64,000 nucleotides of DNA, taken from contig NZ_ALWO02000031.1 in assembly GCF_000295935.2 (NCBI RefSeq), forward strand, positions 120,300 through 184,299, written 5' to 3'. Positions 7,692 to 16,463 of the stretch are shown piece after piece. Within the stretch, counting starts at the first letter, position 1. Each line of letters starts with the position of its first letter. Made by a program: the position numbers and the translations under genes. The notes under the pieces are model-generated. The model made no database searches and was not told the origin of the DNA. It saw only the letters and a list, made by a program, of their open reading frames with translations. Source of the DNA: Indibacter alkaliphilus LW1 (GTDB lineage: Bacteria > Bacteroidota > Bacteroidia > Cytophagales > Cyclobacteriaceae).

Positions 7692-8363
7692 TCAGAAGAC
7701 TTTCTCCAGATCCAAATCCCTTTTGTCGGTAGGCACGCTGATGGCATCCAAAAACTTCCCATCCTCGCGCAATTTGATTCCTGTAAGACAAATATTTCTG
7801 TATGCTCCGGTATCTATATTCCAAGAGTTGGATGATGAGATGAATTCTGGTTTCCCATTGAGTCTTGGAGTGTGGCCGATTACCTGTACTTTGCCGATAT
7901 TGAGTAAGGATTTTCTGTTCCAAAGCAGGCCATTTGGATCTCTGATGTCAAAGGGATCGTCTGCAGCAACTGAAAAACCTGCATGGGAGACCATGATGTG
8001 TTCATTGTTCCAACTCAGTGGGAGGTTTTTTATCCAAGAAAGATAGAAGTTTGGATCGGCACCCTGCTGGTTAAATTCTTGGAGGGTTTCTCCTCCGCCA
8101 TTGTTCAGCCAATTGAGATGGTTTCCCTTTTCCATTAAATAATCTATCATCATCTGTTCGTGATTCCCTCGCAGAAAAATGGTTTGTTGCTTGAAAGTGG
8201 CTTGGAGTTCAAAGGCGAGTTTTACGCATTGAGAAGAATGCTTGCCTCTGTCAATCAGATCACCGAGTTGAATTAGTATTTCTGTTTTTGGATCCCAATT
8301 CTCCAGCAAATGGAGGTAAGTATTGAAACAGCCATGGACGTCGCCGATTATAAAAACTCCCAT
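7692..8363 (-). CDS. Calcineurin-like metallophosphatase (PPP family)
   Basis: A 223-residue bacterial PPP-type phosphatase. All metal-binding motifs are visible in order: GDVHG (residues 7-11), GDLIDRG (about 33-39), RGNHE (about 65-69), SHAGF (about 125) and GHTP (about 163), so two divalent metals can be bound and the enzyme should be active. Relatives include PrpE-type Ser/Thr phosphatases and Ap4A hydrolase-like proteins; the true substrate cannot be told from sequence. It is a single gene with a 205-bp AT-rich spacer to the divergent gene at 8569. Confidence 0.85.
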   Translation of the reverse strand: MGVFIIGDVHGCFNTYLHLLENWDPKTEILIQLGDLIDRGKHSSQCVKLAFELQATFKQQTIFLRGNHEQMMIDYLMEKGNHLNWLNNGGGETLQEFNQQGADPNFYLSWIKNLPLSWNNEHIMVSHAGFSVAADDPFDIRDPNGLLWNRKSLLNIGKVQVIGHTPRLNGKPEFISSSNSWNIDTGAYRNICLTGIKLREDGKFLDAISVPTDKRDLDLEKVF

Positions 8364-8568
8364 TTAGTCCCGATTTTTTAAACACTTTTTTTCTACATAG
8401 ATACGTACGAGATATTTTCATCAAAGATATCTTGACATCTCATTTTAAATTTCCTATAATACATTGGTATACAGGAATGTATTTGAAAACAATCTTTTAA
8501 AATCTGAAGTTAATCTTTTATGCGTATTTCAATGAAATAGATTTTCTAACCAAAAAACTCAAGCCAAA

Positions 8569-9144
8569 ATGAAAGCAAATGCTACTACACTTATTTTATT
8601 CTTCATTTTGAGCGGTTGTCTGACACAAAAGGACTACATCGCAGAATATGATTTTAATTATGCAGGAAACTTTAAAAAATATAAGACTTTTGGTTTTGTG
8701 GCCAATCCTTTTCCTGATACTACATTTTTTCACAATACCATAGAAAATACCATCAGCAATAGGCTGGACGCCCAAGGTTTTATAGTTCAGGATGAAAAAC
8801 CTGACCTATTGATCAATTATAAAATATTCAGTGATACCATCAAATACAGAGGTTATGAGCAGCCCAATTTTGATTATTGGCTTTCCAGAAGGTCATCCCA
8901 ATACGAAGTATCAGAAGAGGAAGAAAGGGAAAATAGAGAGAGAGACGAGAATTATAACAACGTCAAGTATTTACAAAATAATGGTATGTTGGTGATTTAT
9001 GTAATTGATAACAAAAGGGGCAGCACCATTTGGCAAGGGTACACTGCAGCAAGCTTTGACTTTATGTCCCCTGATATCAACACAGAACTTACAAAAGCAA
9101 CCTACAGGGTAATGGATAAATTTAAATTACTCACACGAAATTAA
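8569..9144 (+). CDS. DUF4136 lipoprotein
   Basis: A 191-residue exported lipoprotein with a short signal and lipobox (FILSGC). The body has the DUF4136 pattern: YKTFGF early, a segment on ENTISNRLDAQGF, PDLLINYKIF, and a C-terminal part with a strand before the last helix. DUF4136 proteins are periplasmic-facing lipoproteins of unknown function, common in Bacteroidota. The middle has a highly charged loop (EEEERENRERDENY). A good hairpin terminator follows at 9164-9203. A second DUF4136-like lipoprotein lies at 28840. Confidence 0.85.
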   Translation: MKANATTLILFFILSGCLTQKDYIAEYDFNYAGNFKKYKTFGFVANPFPDTTFFHNTIENTISNRLDAQGFIVQDEKPDLLINYKIFSDTIKYRGYEQPNFDYWLSRRSSQYEVSEEEERENRERDENYNNVKYLQNNGMLVIYVIDNKRGSTIWQGYTAASFDFMSPDINTELTKATYRVMDKFKLLTRN

Positions 9145-9163
9145 CCTTAGAATATAAATGAAT

Positions 9164-9203
9164 GCCTCCCTTTTGCAAACAATTGCAAATAGGGAGGCTT
9201 TTT
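9164..9203 (+). terminator. Rho-independent terminator after the DUF4136 gene
   Basis: Perfect 7-bp stem GCCTCCC / GGGAGGC (9164-9170 and 9192-9198) with an inner TTTGCAA/TTGCAAA pairing, followed by T5. Confidence 0.8.
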
Positions 9204-9273
9204 GGTTTATCAAGAATTGGTGTTGTCCTGTATTGAAAAAAGAATAAATAGTGAGTATGCTCTCAAAATAGAA

Positions 9274-10830
9274 TTAAAAGTCATGATCCCAGGTCCCCTC
9301 AGCTTGCAGTTGTCCCGCAAAATGTAGTGCTGCTGTTTTTTGGACCACTTCAAAATCCTGAAATGCACAGGTAACTCCTGCAAATTGATCCAAGTCAGTA
9401 AACTCCTTCAAAGCTAAGGGATTGCCAAAAATATAAAGAGATACTTTTTTCCTTTCAGCCAGAAGCTGTAACTTTTTTAATGTTGCAGGGTTCATCCCAA
9501 AATGGTTGATTGGCTTGGCAGAAGGTACAAATAAGGCTACGAGAACCCATTCAGCATCTTCCAATTCCTCAAATTGTTTGTCTAAGTTTTCGAGTTCAAA
9601 TGGTTCCCTTGGAAGTAGCTCATTTAAAGATTTGAAAAAGCTGTTTACTTTGCTGCCAAAAACGGCCACTTTACTGCAGTTTTTCATATCTATTTCTCCA
9701 TTCACTTTTTTCAGGATGGCTAGAAATTTTGGTGATAGTGTTTCCAAAAATTCCTTATGCGACTCCCAGTCAAAAACTGGAACTTTGACTTTTTTGGCAT
9801 TCAAAACACCATATTTCTCTTTCCATGACATGATTTTCTGAAAACTTTCTTCAATTCTTTCTTCCGGGGCCCTTTCTGAAATCCATTTGATGCCATCTTT
9901 GACATTTTCTGAAAAACAGAGCAGGTCTGTTCCTGCCATAAATGCTTCAAATTCCAACTGGCCAGGTTCTGGATAAAGATTCGCCACAGCTTTCATGTTC
10001 AAGGCATCAGATACAATTACTCCTTCAAATCCCATTTCTTTTTTGAGTAAGTCTGTAATGAGTTTTTTGCTGATGGAAGCTGGTATTTCTTTACCTCCTG
10101 TAAGCTCGGGAACTGCCAAGTGCCCGACCATAACCATGTCAATCCCTTCAGCTATTCCATCTTGAAATGGAGAAAGCTCCTCTTTTTCCAATTCTTCTTT
10201 TGTTTTAAGCAGAACGGGAAGGCCCAAATGAGAATCCACAGCCGTATCTCCATGACCTGGAAAATGTTTGTAGCAGGCACCAACTCCTTCATCTTGATGA
10301 CCTTTGTACAAATGCTTTGAAAATTCACTGACCTTCTCTTTGCTTTTCCCAAATGATCGGTAGCCTATCACAGGATTGTCAGGATTAGAATTGATATCTG
10401 CAACGGGTGCAAAGTTTAAATGGATACCAGCTGCTTTTAAATCTCTGGCCATATGCTTACCCACTTCATAAATCCATTCTTTCTCAGAAATATCCATGGC
10501 ACCTAAACTGATGGCGTAGGGGTATTGAGGAGTGTTTTCAATCCTCATAGCAAGTCCAAATTCAGCATCTATACTTATCAGTAATGGAATTTTGGTGACT
10601 AATTGGTATCGGTTGATCAGTTCAATGAGTTTCTCAAGGGTATTGTCATAACTAAGGTTTTCTTGCCTCCTTTCAAAATTGGCAGCAGCAGAATGTCTGC
10701 TGTGAAAAAAGGTCAGGCCTCCTATATGGTATTCAGCAATGAGTTTTTCCATAGCCTGAATATTTTCTTCAGAGTCATGGATAAATGCTGCTGGAGAAAA
10801 AAGCTGACCGATTTTTTCCTTGATATTCAT
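9274..10830 (-). CDS. GH3 beta-N-acetylhexosaminidase (NagZ-like)
   Basis: A 518-residue glycoside hydrolase family 3 enzyme that should remove terminal GlcNAc from muropeptides or other glycans. The NagZ-type loop KHFPGHGDTAVDSH (His/Asp general acid-base) is present near residue 187, and the nucleophile Asp lies in GVIVSDALNMKAV near residue 268. The C-terminal part (about 370-518) is a second, weaker domain. There is no signal peptide, so a cytoplasmic location is likely, which fits use after AmpG-type import. It is the last gene of the minus-strand operon amidase - GHL10 - GNAT - AmpG - GH3, 33 bp after the transporter gene. The hydrolase family is certain; muropeptide specificity is inferred from context. 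Confidence 0.92.
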   Translation of the reverse strand: MNIKEKIGQLFSPAAFIHDSEENIQAMEKLIAEYHIGGLTFFHSRHSAAANFERRQENLSYDNTLEKLIELINRYQLVTKIPLLISIDAEFGLAMRIENTPQYPYAISLGAMDISEKEWIYEVGKHMARDLKAAGIHLNFAPVADINSNPDNPVIGYRSFGKSKEKVSEFSKHLYKGHQDEGVGACYKHFPGHGDTAVDSHLGLPVLLKTKEELEKEELSPFQDGIAEGIDMVMVGHLAVPELTGGKEIPASISKKLITDLLKKEMGFEGVIVSDALNMKAVANLYPEPGQLEFEAFMAGTDLLCFSENVKDGIKWISERAPEERIEESFQKIMSWKEKYGVLNAKKVKVPVFDWESHKEFLETLSPKFLAILKKVNGEIDMKNCSKVAVFGSKVNSFFKSLNELLPREPFELENLDKQFEELEDAEWVLVALFVPSAKPINHFGMNPATLKKLQLLAERKKVSLYIFGNPLALKEFTDLDQFAGVTCAFQDFEVVQKTAALHFAGQLQAEGTWDHDF

Positions 10831-10863
10831 AGGTTTTTTTCTTTCTATTAATAATTTATAAGC

Positions 10864-12135
10864 TTATTGCTGTGCTTTCTTCTTCCCATATTCATAAGGG
10901 TATTTCACGTATTTTACCATCAAAACCCCGGGTATTGCCGCAGCAACCACCCAAAGGAAAAAGCCTTCGTAACCCAGCCATTCTTGTATAAAACCGGAAA
11001 TCATTCCCGGTATCATCATACCCAAGGCCATAAAGCCAGTGGCAATGGCATAATGGGAAGTTTTGGCAGGCCCCTCAGATACATAGATCAGATACATCAT
11101 AAATGCTGCAAAGCCAAAGCCATAGCCCAATTGCTCTATAACCACAACCGCTCCGGCATAGAAAGCAGACTCAGGTTGGAAATAAGCCAAGAAATAGTAG
11201 AAAAGGTTGGGCACATTGAGAGCTAGGATCATAGGGAGCATCCATTTTCCCAATCCATCCTTTGAAATCACAATCCCCCCAATGATCCCTCCAAGACTGA
11301 GTGCAATGATCCCGAAGGTTCCGTAAATCAATCCCACTTCGGAAGTGCTGAGGTTAAGTCCTCCTGATTCTCTTGCATCAAGTAGAAATGGAGAGGCCAT
11401 TTTTACCAATTGGGACTCCCCGAGCCTATACAACAGAATAAAAGCCAGCGCTATCCAAACTTCTTTTTTACTGAAAAAACTCTCAAAAACCTTCCAAAAT
11501 GTTAGGGACTCCTGTTTTATATAACCTTTGGCTTTTTCAACATTCGGTGTGGTCCAAAGATTGATCAAGGTAAGTATAAACATCAGCCCGGCTATCATGA
11601 CCATAGTCAATGACCATGCTTTGGCATTGTCACCAAATCGGATTTCCAGATAACCCGCAACAATCACAAATAAACCCTGACCTGTTACCATGGCAATTCT
11701 GTAAAATGTGCTTCGAACGCCGATGAAAAAAGATTGCTGATCTTCTTTTAAAGCCAATAAATAAAAACCGTCAGAGGCGATATCATTCGTAGCTGAAGCA
11801 AAAGAGGCAAGCCAAAAGAATGCTAAGCTGATGACAAAAAACTGACTTGTTGGTAGGGAAAGGCCAACACCCAGAAATGCCAGAGATAAGATTAACTGCA
11901 TCCAAAGAAACCACTTTCTCTTGGTTGCATAAAGATCCACAATGGGACTCCAAAAAGGTTTGATGACCCAGGGTAAATATAGGAAGCTGGTGTAAAGCCC
12001 GATGTCAGAATTAGATACCCCTAGATTTTTGTACATGATCACCGAAACTGTAATGATCAGAACGTAAGGAATACCTTCTGTCAAGTATAAGGGTGGGACC
12101 CAGTACCAAGGATTGTTTCCTTTAGGTTTACTCAT
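10864..12135 (-). CDS. AmpG-like MFS muropeptide permease
   Basis: A 423-residue major facilitator with about 12 membrane helices. The N-terminal motif WVPPLYLTEGIPYVLI, the SDIGLYTSFLYLPWVIKPFW region and the SATNDIASDGFYLLAL segment are typical of AmpG-family proteins, which carry GlcNAc-anhydroMurNAc and its peptides across the inner membrane. The start overlaps the GNAT gene by 8 bp and the GH3 gene follows 33 bp later, so import and cytoplasmic cleavage are co-encoded. Substrate is inferred from family and context. Confidence 0.85.
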   Translation of the reverse strand: MSKPKGNNPWYWVPPLYLTEGIPYVLIITVSVIMYKNLGVSNSDIGLYTSFLYLPWVIKPFWSPIVDLYATKRKWFLWMQLILSLAFLGVGLSLPTSQFFVISLAFFWLASFASATNDIASDGFYLLALKEDQQSFFIGVRSTFYRIAMVTGQGLFVIVAGYLEIRFGDNAKAWSLTMVMIAGLMFILTLINLWTTPNVEKAKGYIKQESLTFWKVFESFFSKKEVWIALAFILLYRLGESQLVKMASPFLLDARESGGLNLSTSEVGLIYGTFGIIALSLGGIIGGIVISKDGLGKWMLPMILALNVPNLFYYFLAYFQPESAFYAGAVVVIEQLGYGFGFAAFMMYLIYVSEGPAKTSHYAIATGFMALGMMIPGMISGFIQEWLGYEGFFLWVVAAAIPGVLMVKYVKYPYEYGKKKAQQ

Positions 12136-12610
12136 GGTTTTTTCTGATCATGTTTTGGTAAACGCTTATTTCTGAATTTTTTATCTCTACTGCCTGTACT
12201 GTATTTTTGTAAAAATCTGCAGGACCTACACCACCAATAATGGCATAAGTATATCCCATTTCTTTCAATGCCATCAAACTTTTGATCAGCAATACCCGTC
12301 CAATACCTTTTCCTCTCCACCCTTCTTTAGTTCCGGTAGGACCAAAGAAGTTTTTTGCAGTGACCTCATAGCAGGCAAATCCCAGGATTTCATTTTCTTT
12401 TTGGGCAATAAAGCAATGGACTGGATGGCAGGAAAAAGCTACTTCCGTTTCATTATACCAATATTGCCCAAAATGTTCCTTTACCCAGTCGCATACAAAT
12501 GATTTTTCAGGCGCAATAGGTCTTCTGAAAATAATTTTCTCTTCAGCGAGTTCCTTTTCTACCAAACTGATATTTGGGAGTTCTGAGAGACGGACGAGCA
12601 TGTCTTTCAT
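12128..12610 (-). CDS. GNAT N-acetyltransferase
   Basis: A 160-residue GCN5-related acetyltransferase. The acetyl-CoA loop reads EGWRGKGIGRVLLIKSL (Q/RxxGxG/A variant) near residue 99, followed by the expected GYTYAIIGG strand. Its start ATG overlaps the stop of the GHL10 gene by 1 bp and its end overlaps the transporter gene by 8 bp, so it is tightly coupled to peptidoglycan salvage. A sugar or amino-sugar substrate is likely by context, but unproven. Confidence 0.85.
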   Translation of the reverse strand: MKDMLVRLSELPNISLVEKELAEEKIIFRRPIAPEKSFVCDWVKEHFGQYWYNETEVAFSCHPVHCFIAQKENEILGFACYEVTAKNFFGPTGTKEGWRGKGIGRVLLIKSLMALKEMGYTYAIIGGVGPADFYKNTVQAVEIKNSEISVYQNMIRKNHE

Positions 12611-14271
12611 TATTTCTGGGTAAGGTTGCGGGTTTGAATTTCAAATGCTTTCGGCTTAGTTTCCTTACCATACCTGTCTATAAAGCTGATGATGACAAAT
12701 TTCTGGTTACTTGGACTAAGTACTGGAATCAATTGTCTATTGGTCTCGTCCAGATACACTTTTTGGACAAGGGTATTCCCATTTTTGAGCTGAATGTCCT
12801 GAATAGTGGGTGATGTATAGATCAATGCATACCTGAAATCTGGGTCTAAAGGTTGACTAAGCTGAAATGCAAAACCATCACTGTGAGGGACTAATTCTAT
12901 TTTTTTGGAAAATGTCGGTTGAAAACTTACAGACAATACATCCGGAGTTAAGACCGGGGTCTGGTAGTGGTTTTTAAACAAAAGGTCTGCGACATCTCTA
13001 TTTTTCAGGTACATGGATTTTGCGCTGAAGTAGGCATTGCCTGAGATGTTTGGAGTAATTTTGGAAAGGGCTACCTGATTGGGGATTTCCATGGGATTTT
13101 CCCAAGCTTTATCTGCATTATCACGGATTTTGTATGGTCCATTTCCGATGTAAATTTTGGTATTGTAACTGTTTCTGGACCACCAGTTTACCAATTCTCT
13201 ATGGGACGCAAGGTTATAGTCCATGCTCCAATAAAGTTGCGGGATGAGATAATCGATCCAGCCATTTTTCATCCATGTGATGACGTCCGCATAAAGGTCG
13301 TCAAAGTTGGTCTGCCCTGCACGGGTATTGGACCCATTGGGGTCTTTGTCTTTATTCCTCCATACACCAAAAGGGCTGATGCCAAATTGCACCCAAGGTT
13401 TTTCTGCTTTGATGGTTTCATTTACCTCTTTCACCAAAAGGCTTACATTCTCCCTTCTCCAATCATCTATTTTTTGACCTGACTTCCCATATTTTTTGAA
13501 GGAAGCAGCATCTGCAAAGTCCAACTTCCCGACTTTATATGGATAGAAATAATCATCAAAATGTATAGCATCTATATTATAGTTTTTGACCACTTCCTGA
13601 ATAATATTGACCAAATGCCTGCGGACTTCCGGTAGTCCAGGATTGTAATAGTATTTCGTATCATATTTGATCATCCAGTCTTTATGCTTGAAAAAATCAT
13701 GTTCTGGGCTAAGTATTTTGGTGTCCAGGTTCATAGTGGCCCGGTATGGGTTTAACCAAGCGTGGAATTCCAGTCCCCTTCTATGTGCTTCCAGGATCAT
13801 CCAAGAAAGCGGGTCTTCGGTAGTGTTTGGTTTTTGGCCTTCCTTTCCTGTCAGATACCTTGACCATGGTGCAAATTTGGAAGGGTAAAAGGCATCACCG
13901 GATGTACGGATCTGTACGATAACCGCATTAAAGTTTAGTTTTTGATAGTAGTCCAGAAGTTCTGTGAATTCCCTTTTTTGTCTCTCGAAAGGAATGTGTC
14001 CGGCACTTGGCCAGTCAATATTAGCCACAGTAGCAATCCAAACCGCACGGAATTCCCTAGGACTTGGAGTGATTTCCATATCCAATACTTTATAAAACTC
14101 GGGAGCAGGCAGGGCATTTACCGTTCTTTCGGGAAAACCTTTTGAATTGGTAGGAAAGGGAGTGCTGATACTCTTGTTACCGGAAGAAGATATATTAGGC
14201 TGTGTGGTTTTACAGGATTGAAAAGCCAGAAAGATAAAAGCAAAATATAAAATAGAAAGGAATTTGTTCAT
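12610..14271 (-). CDS. GHL10 (DigH/YngK-like) glycoside hydrolase lipoprotein
   Basis: A 553-residue exported lipoprotein: signal with lipobox FLAFQSC, then a GHL10 (DUF187) TIM-barrel from about residue 70 to 400 with EFRAVWIATVANIDWPS at its start, NFNAVIVQIRTSGDAFYPS, IDAIHFDDYFYP and DYLIPQLYW, followed by a C-terminal beta-domain. E. coli DigH (YddW), of this family, cleaves peptide-free ('denuded') peptidoglycan strands. That fits the adjacent amidase gene, which would produce such strands. I use the ATG at 14271; a TTG at 14301 overlaps the amidase stop but would put ten polar residues before the signal. Confidence 0.88.
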   Translation of the reverse strand: MNKFLSILYFAFIFLAFQSCKTTQPNISSSGNKSISTPFPTNSKGFPERTVNALPAPEFYKVLDMEITPSPREFRAVWIATVANIDWPSAGHIPFERQKREFTELLDYYQKLNFNAVIVQIRTSGDAFYPSKFAPWSRYLTGKEGQKPNTTEDPLSWMILEAHRRGLEFHAWLNPYRATMNLDTKILSPEHDFFKHKDWMIKYDTKYYYNPGLPEVRRHLVNIIQEVVKNYNIDAIHFDDYFYPYKVGKLDFADAASFKKYGKSGQKIDDWRRENVSLLVKEVNETIKAEKPWVQFGISPFGVWRNKDKDPNGSNTRAGQTNFDDLYADVITWMKNGWIDYLIPQLYWSMDYNLASHRELVNWWSRNSYNTKIYIGNGPYKIRDNADKAWENPMEIPNQVALSKITPNISGNAYFSAKSMYLKNRDVADLLFKNHYQTPVLTPDVLSVSFQPTFSKKIELVPHSDGFAFQLSQPLDPDFRYALIYTSPTIQDIQLKNGNTLVQKVYLDETNRQLIPVLSPSNQKFVIISFIDRYGKETKPKAFEIQTRNLTQK

Positions 14272-14297
14272 ATTGGTGCTGGGGTAATTTATTCGAT

Positions 14298-14957
14298 TCA
14301 AGGTTGATGTTTGAAATTCAGGTCGACGAGTTTTTTTCTTAGTTTTTTCATAAACCTATCTCCTGGGTCTTGTTTACTCGTAAGGTAATCAGGGTCTGTT
14401 TCTTTCCAGAGTTCAGAGCCTTGAAAATCATAATATTCGTGATGGCCTATGACATATTCAATGTCATGCTTCTTATGGAGATATCTGATCAATTCGGCAT
14501 TGGCCTTAAGTTGCGCTTTGGTGAGCGGCGCATCCGGTCCTCCAATATTTTCTATGCCAATGGCCATGTAATTCAATCCTATGGTGTGTCTGGCAAAAGC
14601 AGTATCGGACAATAGCCTGAATATGGTGCCATCCCGGTCTACCAAAAAATGAGCCGAAACATTCAGGTTGCTGGCAGAAGTAAGTTCAGGTCTCCCACCC
14701 AAGTGTACAGGGTTGAAAACATCAAATGTGGTCTCCAAAGTAGGTACAGCCGTCCAATGAACCACCACCATTTTCGGGTCAATTTCTGCCTTTTCTCTGC
14801 TGAGCCCATGTCTTTTCTCCAGATATTCTAAAGACAATTTTTCTCGTTCTTCATTGTATATGATGGGTTTCTCAAAAATACGGAAAGTCTGGGCAGTGGC
14901 CGAAAAAAGGCAAAATATGAAAATCAGAGAGGTCAGAATAGCCAGTTTGCGGTTCAT
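14298..14957 (-). CDS. Secreted N-acetylmuramoyl-L-alanine amidase (Amidase_2)
   Basis: A 219-residue zinc amidase with an N-terminal signal peptide cleaved after ATAQ. The Amidase_2/PGRP fold is shown by VVVHWTA (first zinc His, about residue 66), HFLVDRDGTIFRLLSD, the segment ARHTIGLNYMAIGIENIG and the second His in YVIGHHEYYDF, with QDPGDRF near the end. It should cut the bond between MurNAc and L-Ala in the periplasm. It is the first gene of the five-gene salvage operon reading to 9274. A 71-bp gap separates it from the upstream formimidoylglutamase gene. Confidence 0.9.
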   Translation of the reverse strand: MNRKLAILTSLIFIFCLFSATAQTFRIFEKPIIYNEEREKLSLEYLEKRHGLSREKAEIDPKMVVVHWTAVPTLETTFDVFNPVHLGGRPELTSASNLNVSAHFLVDRDGTIFRLLSDTAFARHTIGLNYMAIGIENIGGPDAPLTKAQLKANAELIRYLHKKHDIEYVIGHHEYYDFQGSELWKETDPDYLTSKQDPGDRFMKKLRKKLVDLNFKHQP

Positions 14958-15028
14958 GATTTTGGGTTGCTTGTGGGTATAAAATTAAGATTAAAGTTTG
15001 GATTGGCAGTGGCTGTTCAGATTGTCTT

Positions 15029-15985
15029 TTAGGGTTTTTCCATTCGGATAAATAGCTTCCTAAGCATGAATTCTATGCAACGGGCAGCAAGGCGTGCTGT
15101 GGCATTGTCCTGGTCATATTTGGGATTCAGCTCAACTACGTCCATGCTGATCATTTTTCCCGATATAGCCAGCCATTCCATCACCTTAAAGGCCAATTCT
15201 GGAGAAAAACCCAATGGGGAAGGTGCGCTTACTCCTGGAGCAAAAGCAGTGGAAAACCCATCTAAGTCTATGCTAAGGTAGATTTTATTGACTTTTTGAT
15301 AGAAGTGCTGCAATGTCTCCGCAATATAATCCCAATTGTCGATTCTGAATTCTTCCATATCCATCCATTGCGTTTTGGTGGATTTAGCTGTTTTAAAGAG
15401 ACTCGCAGGGTTTGCAGGTTTTTGGATTCCAAGGCATAAGTATTGAAATTGGTCCGGGGATTCCTGAGAGAGTTGATAAAATGGAGAACCTGAATGTCCC
15501 TTTCCTCCATTTAGGTCACGAAGATCAAAGTGGGCATCAAGGTTGATGATACCTAAGCTTTCATTTTTTTGTTCCAAATGCTTCAAGATAGCCCTACCAT
15601 GTGCTAAGGCAAGGTCATGTCCTCCACCTATCAGAACAGGAAAGATATTTTCCTGCAGTAATTCGGTTACTTTTTCAGTTAGCAATTGGTGGCTGCCTTC
15701 CATGTCATTTCCAACTGTCAGAATATTTCCTAGATCTAGAATCTGCAAAGAGTCAGAAAGGTGGTATGCCATTCCTGCTAACATTTTTCGTATGGAATCA
15801 GGTCCTTCGGCTGCCCCAATTCGCCCCTGATTTCTTCTTACCCCCTCATCTCCGCAATAACCCAATAGCGCAACTTTCTTTTTACCTGTTACCTTTACAA
15901 AAGACATGGCCTGATGCCAATAATCTATAGATTGGGAATTTCTACCCGTCCATATTTTTTGATTTGCCGGAATGTGTTTTGCCAT
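15029..15985 (-). CDS. Formimidoylglutamase-like arginase-family ureohydrolase
   Basis: A 318-residue arginase/agmatinase superfamily enzyme. Manganese-binding motifs are intact: GGGHD (about residue 122), NLDAHFDLR (about 145) and SIDLDGF (about 238). The N-terminus (YCGDEGVRRNQGRIGAAEGP) is that of HutG-type formimidoylglutamases, which convert N-formimidoyl-glutamate to glutamate in histidine breakdown. No other hut genes are in the window. I use the ATG at 15985, 11 bp after the stop of the VOC gene, rather than the GTG at 16033 that lies inside it. Confidence 0.85.
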   Translation of the reverse strand: MAKHIPANQKIWTGRNSQSIDYWHQAMSFVKVTGKKKVALLGYCGDEGVRRNQGRIGAAEGPDSIRKMLAGMAYHLSDSLQILDLGNILTVGNDMEGSHQLLTEKVTELLQENIFPVLIGGGHDLALAHGRAILKHLEQKNESLGIINLDAHFDLRDLNGGKGHSGSPFYQLSQESPDQFQYLCLGIQKPANPASLFKTAKSTKTQWMDMEEFRIDNWDYIAETLQHFYQKVNKIYLSIDLDGFSTAFAPGVSAPSPLGFSPELAFKVMEWLAISGKMISMDVVELNPKYDQDNATARLAARCIEFMLRKLFIRMEKP

Positions 15986-15996
15986 TTTGTTTAAAT

Positions 15997-16398
15997 TCAA
16001 GGGTTGGGATAGTTGATCTGTATCAAGTCCCACAGGTTGCCATAAAGGTCTTCAAAAACCAAAACTTTACCATACTTTTCTATAATGGGTTCTCTTTTTA
16101 TCCTGACATTATAGGAAAGTAAATTTTGGTAATCCCTGTCGATGTCATCTGTATATAGAAATAGGAATACCCTACCACCGGTCTGATTACCAATGCTGGC
16201 TTTTTGCTTTTCATCGGCGGCTTTTGCAAGCAAGAGCGAACAACCTCCACCTCCTGGAGGTCTGATGACTACCCATCTTTTGACACTGGAAAGAGGGGTG
16301 TCTTCAAGCAGATCAAATTTTAATTTTTTGGTGTAAAAAGTGATGGCTTCATCGTAATCTTTTACCACAAGGGTGATTTGATTTAAAGTCTGCTTCAT
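15997..16398 (-). CDS. VOC family (glyoxalase/bleomycin-resistance-like) protein
   Basis: A 133-residue vicinal oxygen chelate protein. The fold is shown by NQITLVVKDYDEAITFYTKKLKF at the start (paired beta-alpha-beta module), the segment GRVFLFLYTDDID and the closing VLVFEDLYGNLWDLIQ. Two-module length is usual for glyoxalase I-like enzymes, but the substrate is unknown. The ATG at 16398 fits the family start; upstream GTG/TTG starts would add an unlikely leader. It precedes the formimidoylglutamase gene by 11 bp. Confidence 0.85.
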   Translation of the reverse strand: MKQTLNQITLVVKDYDEAITFYTKKLKFDLLEDTPLSSVKRWVVIRPPGGGGCSLLLAKAADEKQKASIGNQTGGRVFLFLYTDDIDRDYQNLLSYNVRIKREPIIEKYGKVLVFEDLYGNLWDLIQINYPNP

Positions 16399-16463
16399 TA
16401 ATACTACTTTAAGTTTGATTTCCAGGCCTCCCATAAGATGCCTGGAAAAATGAATAAGCTCCC

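Noticed and set aside
7540..7923. Minus-strand frame overlapping the phosphatase gene
   Set aside because: It lies in another frame of a gene with all PPP motifs and shows no domain.
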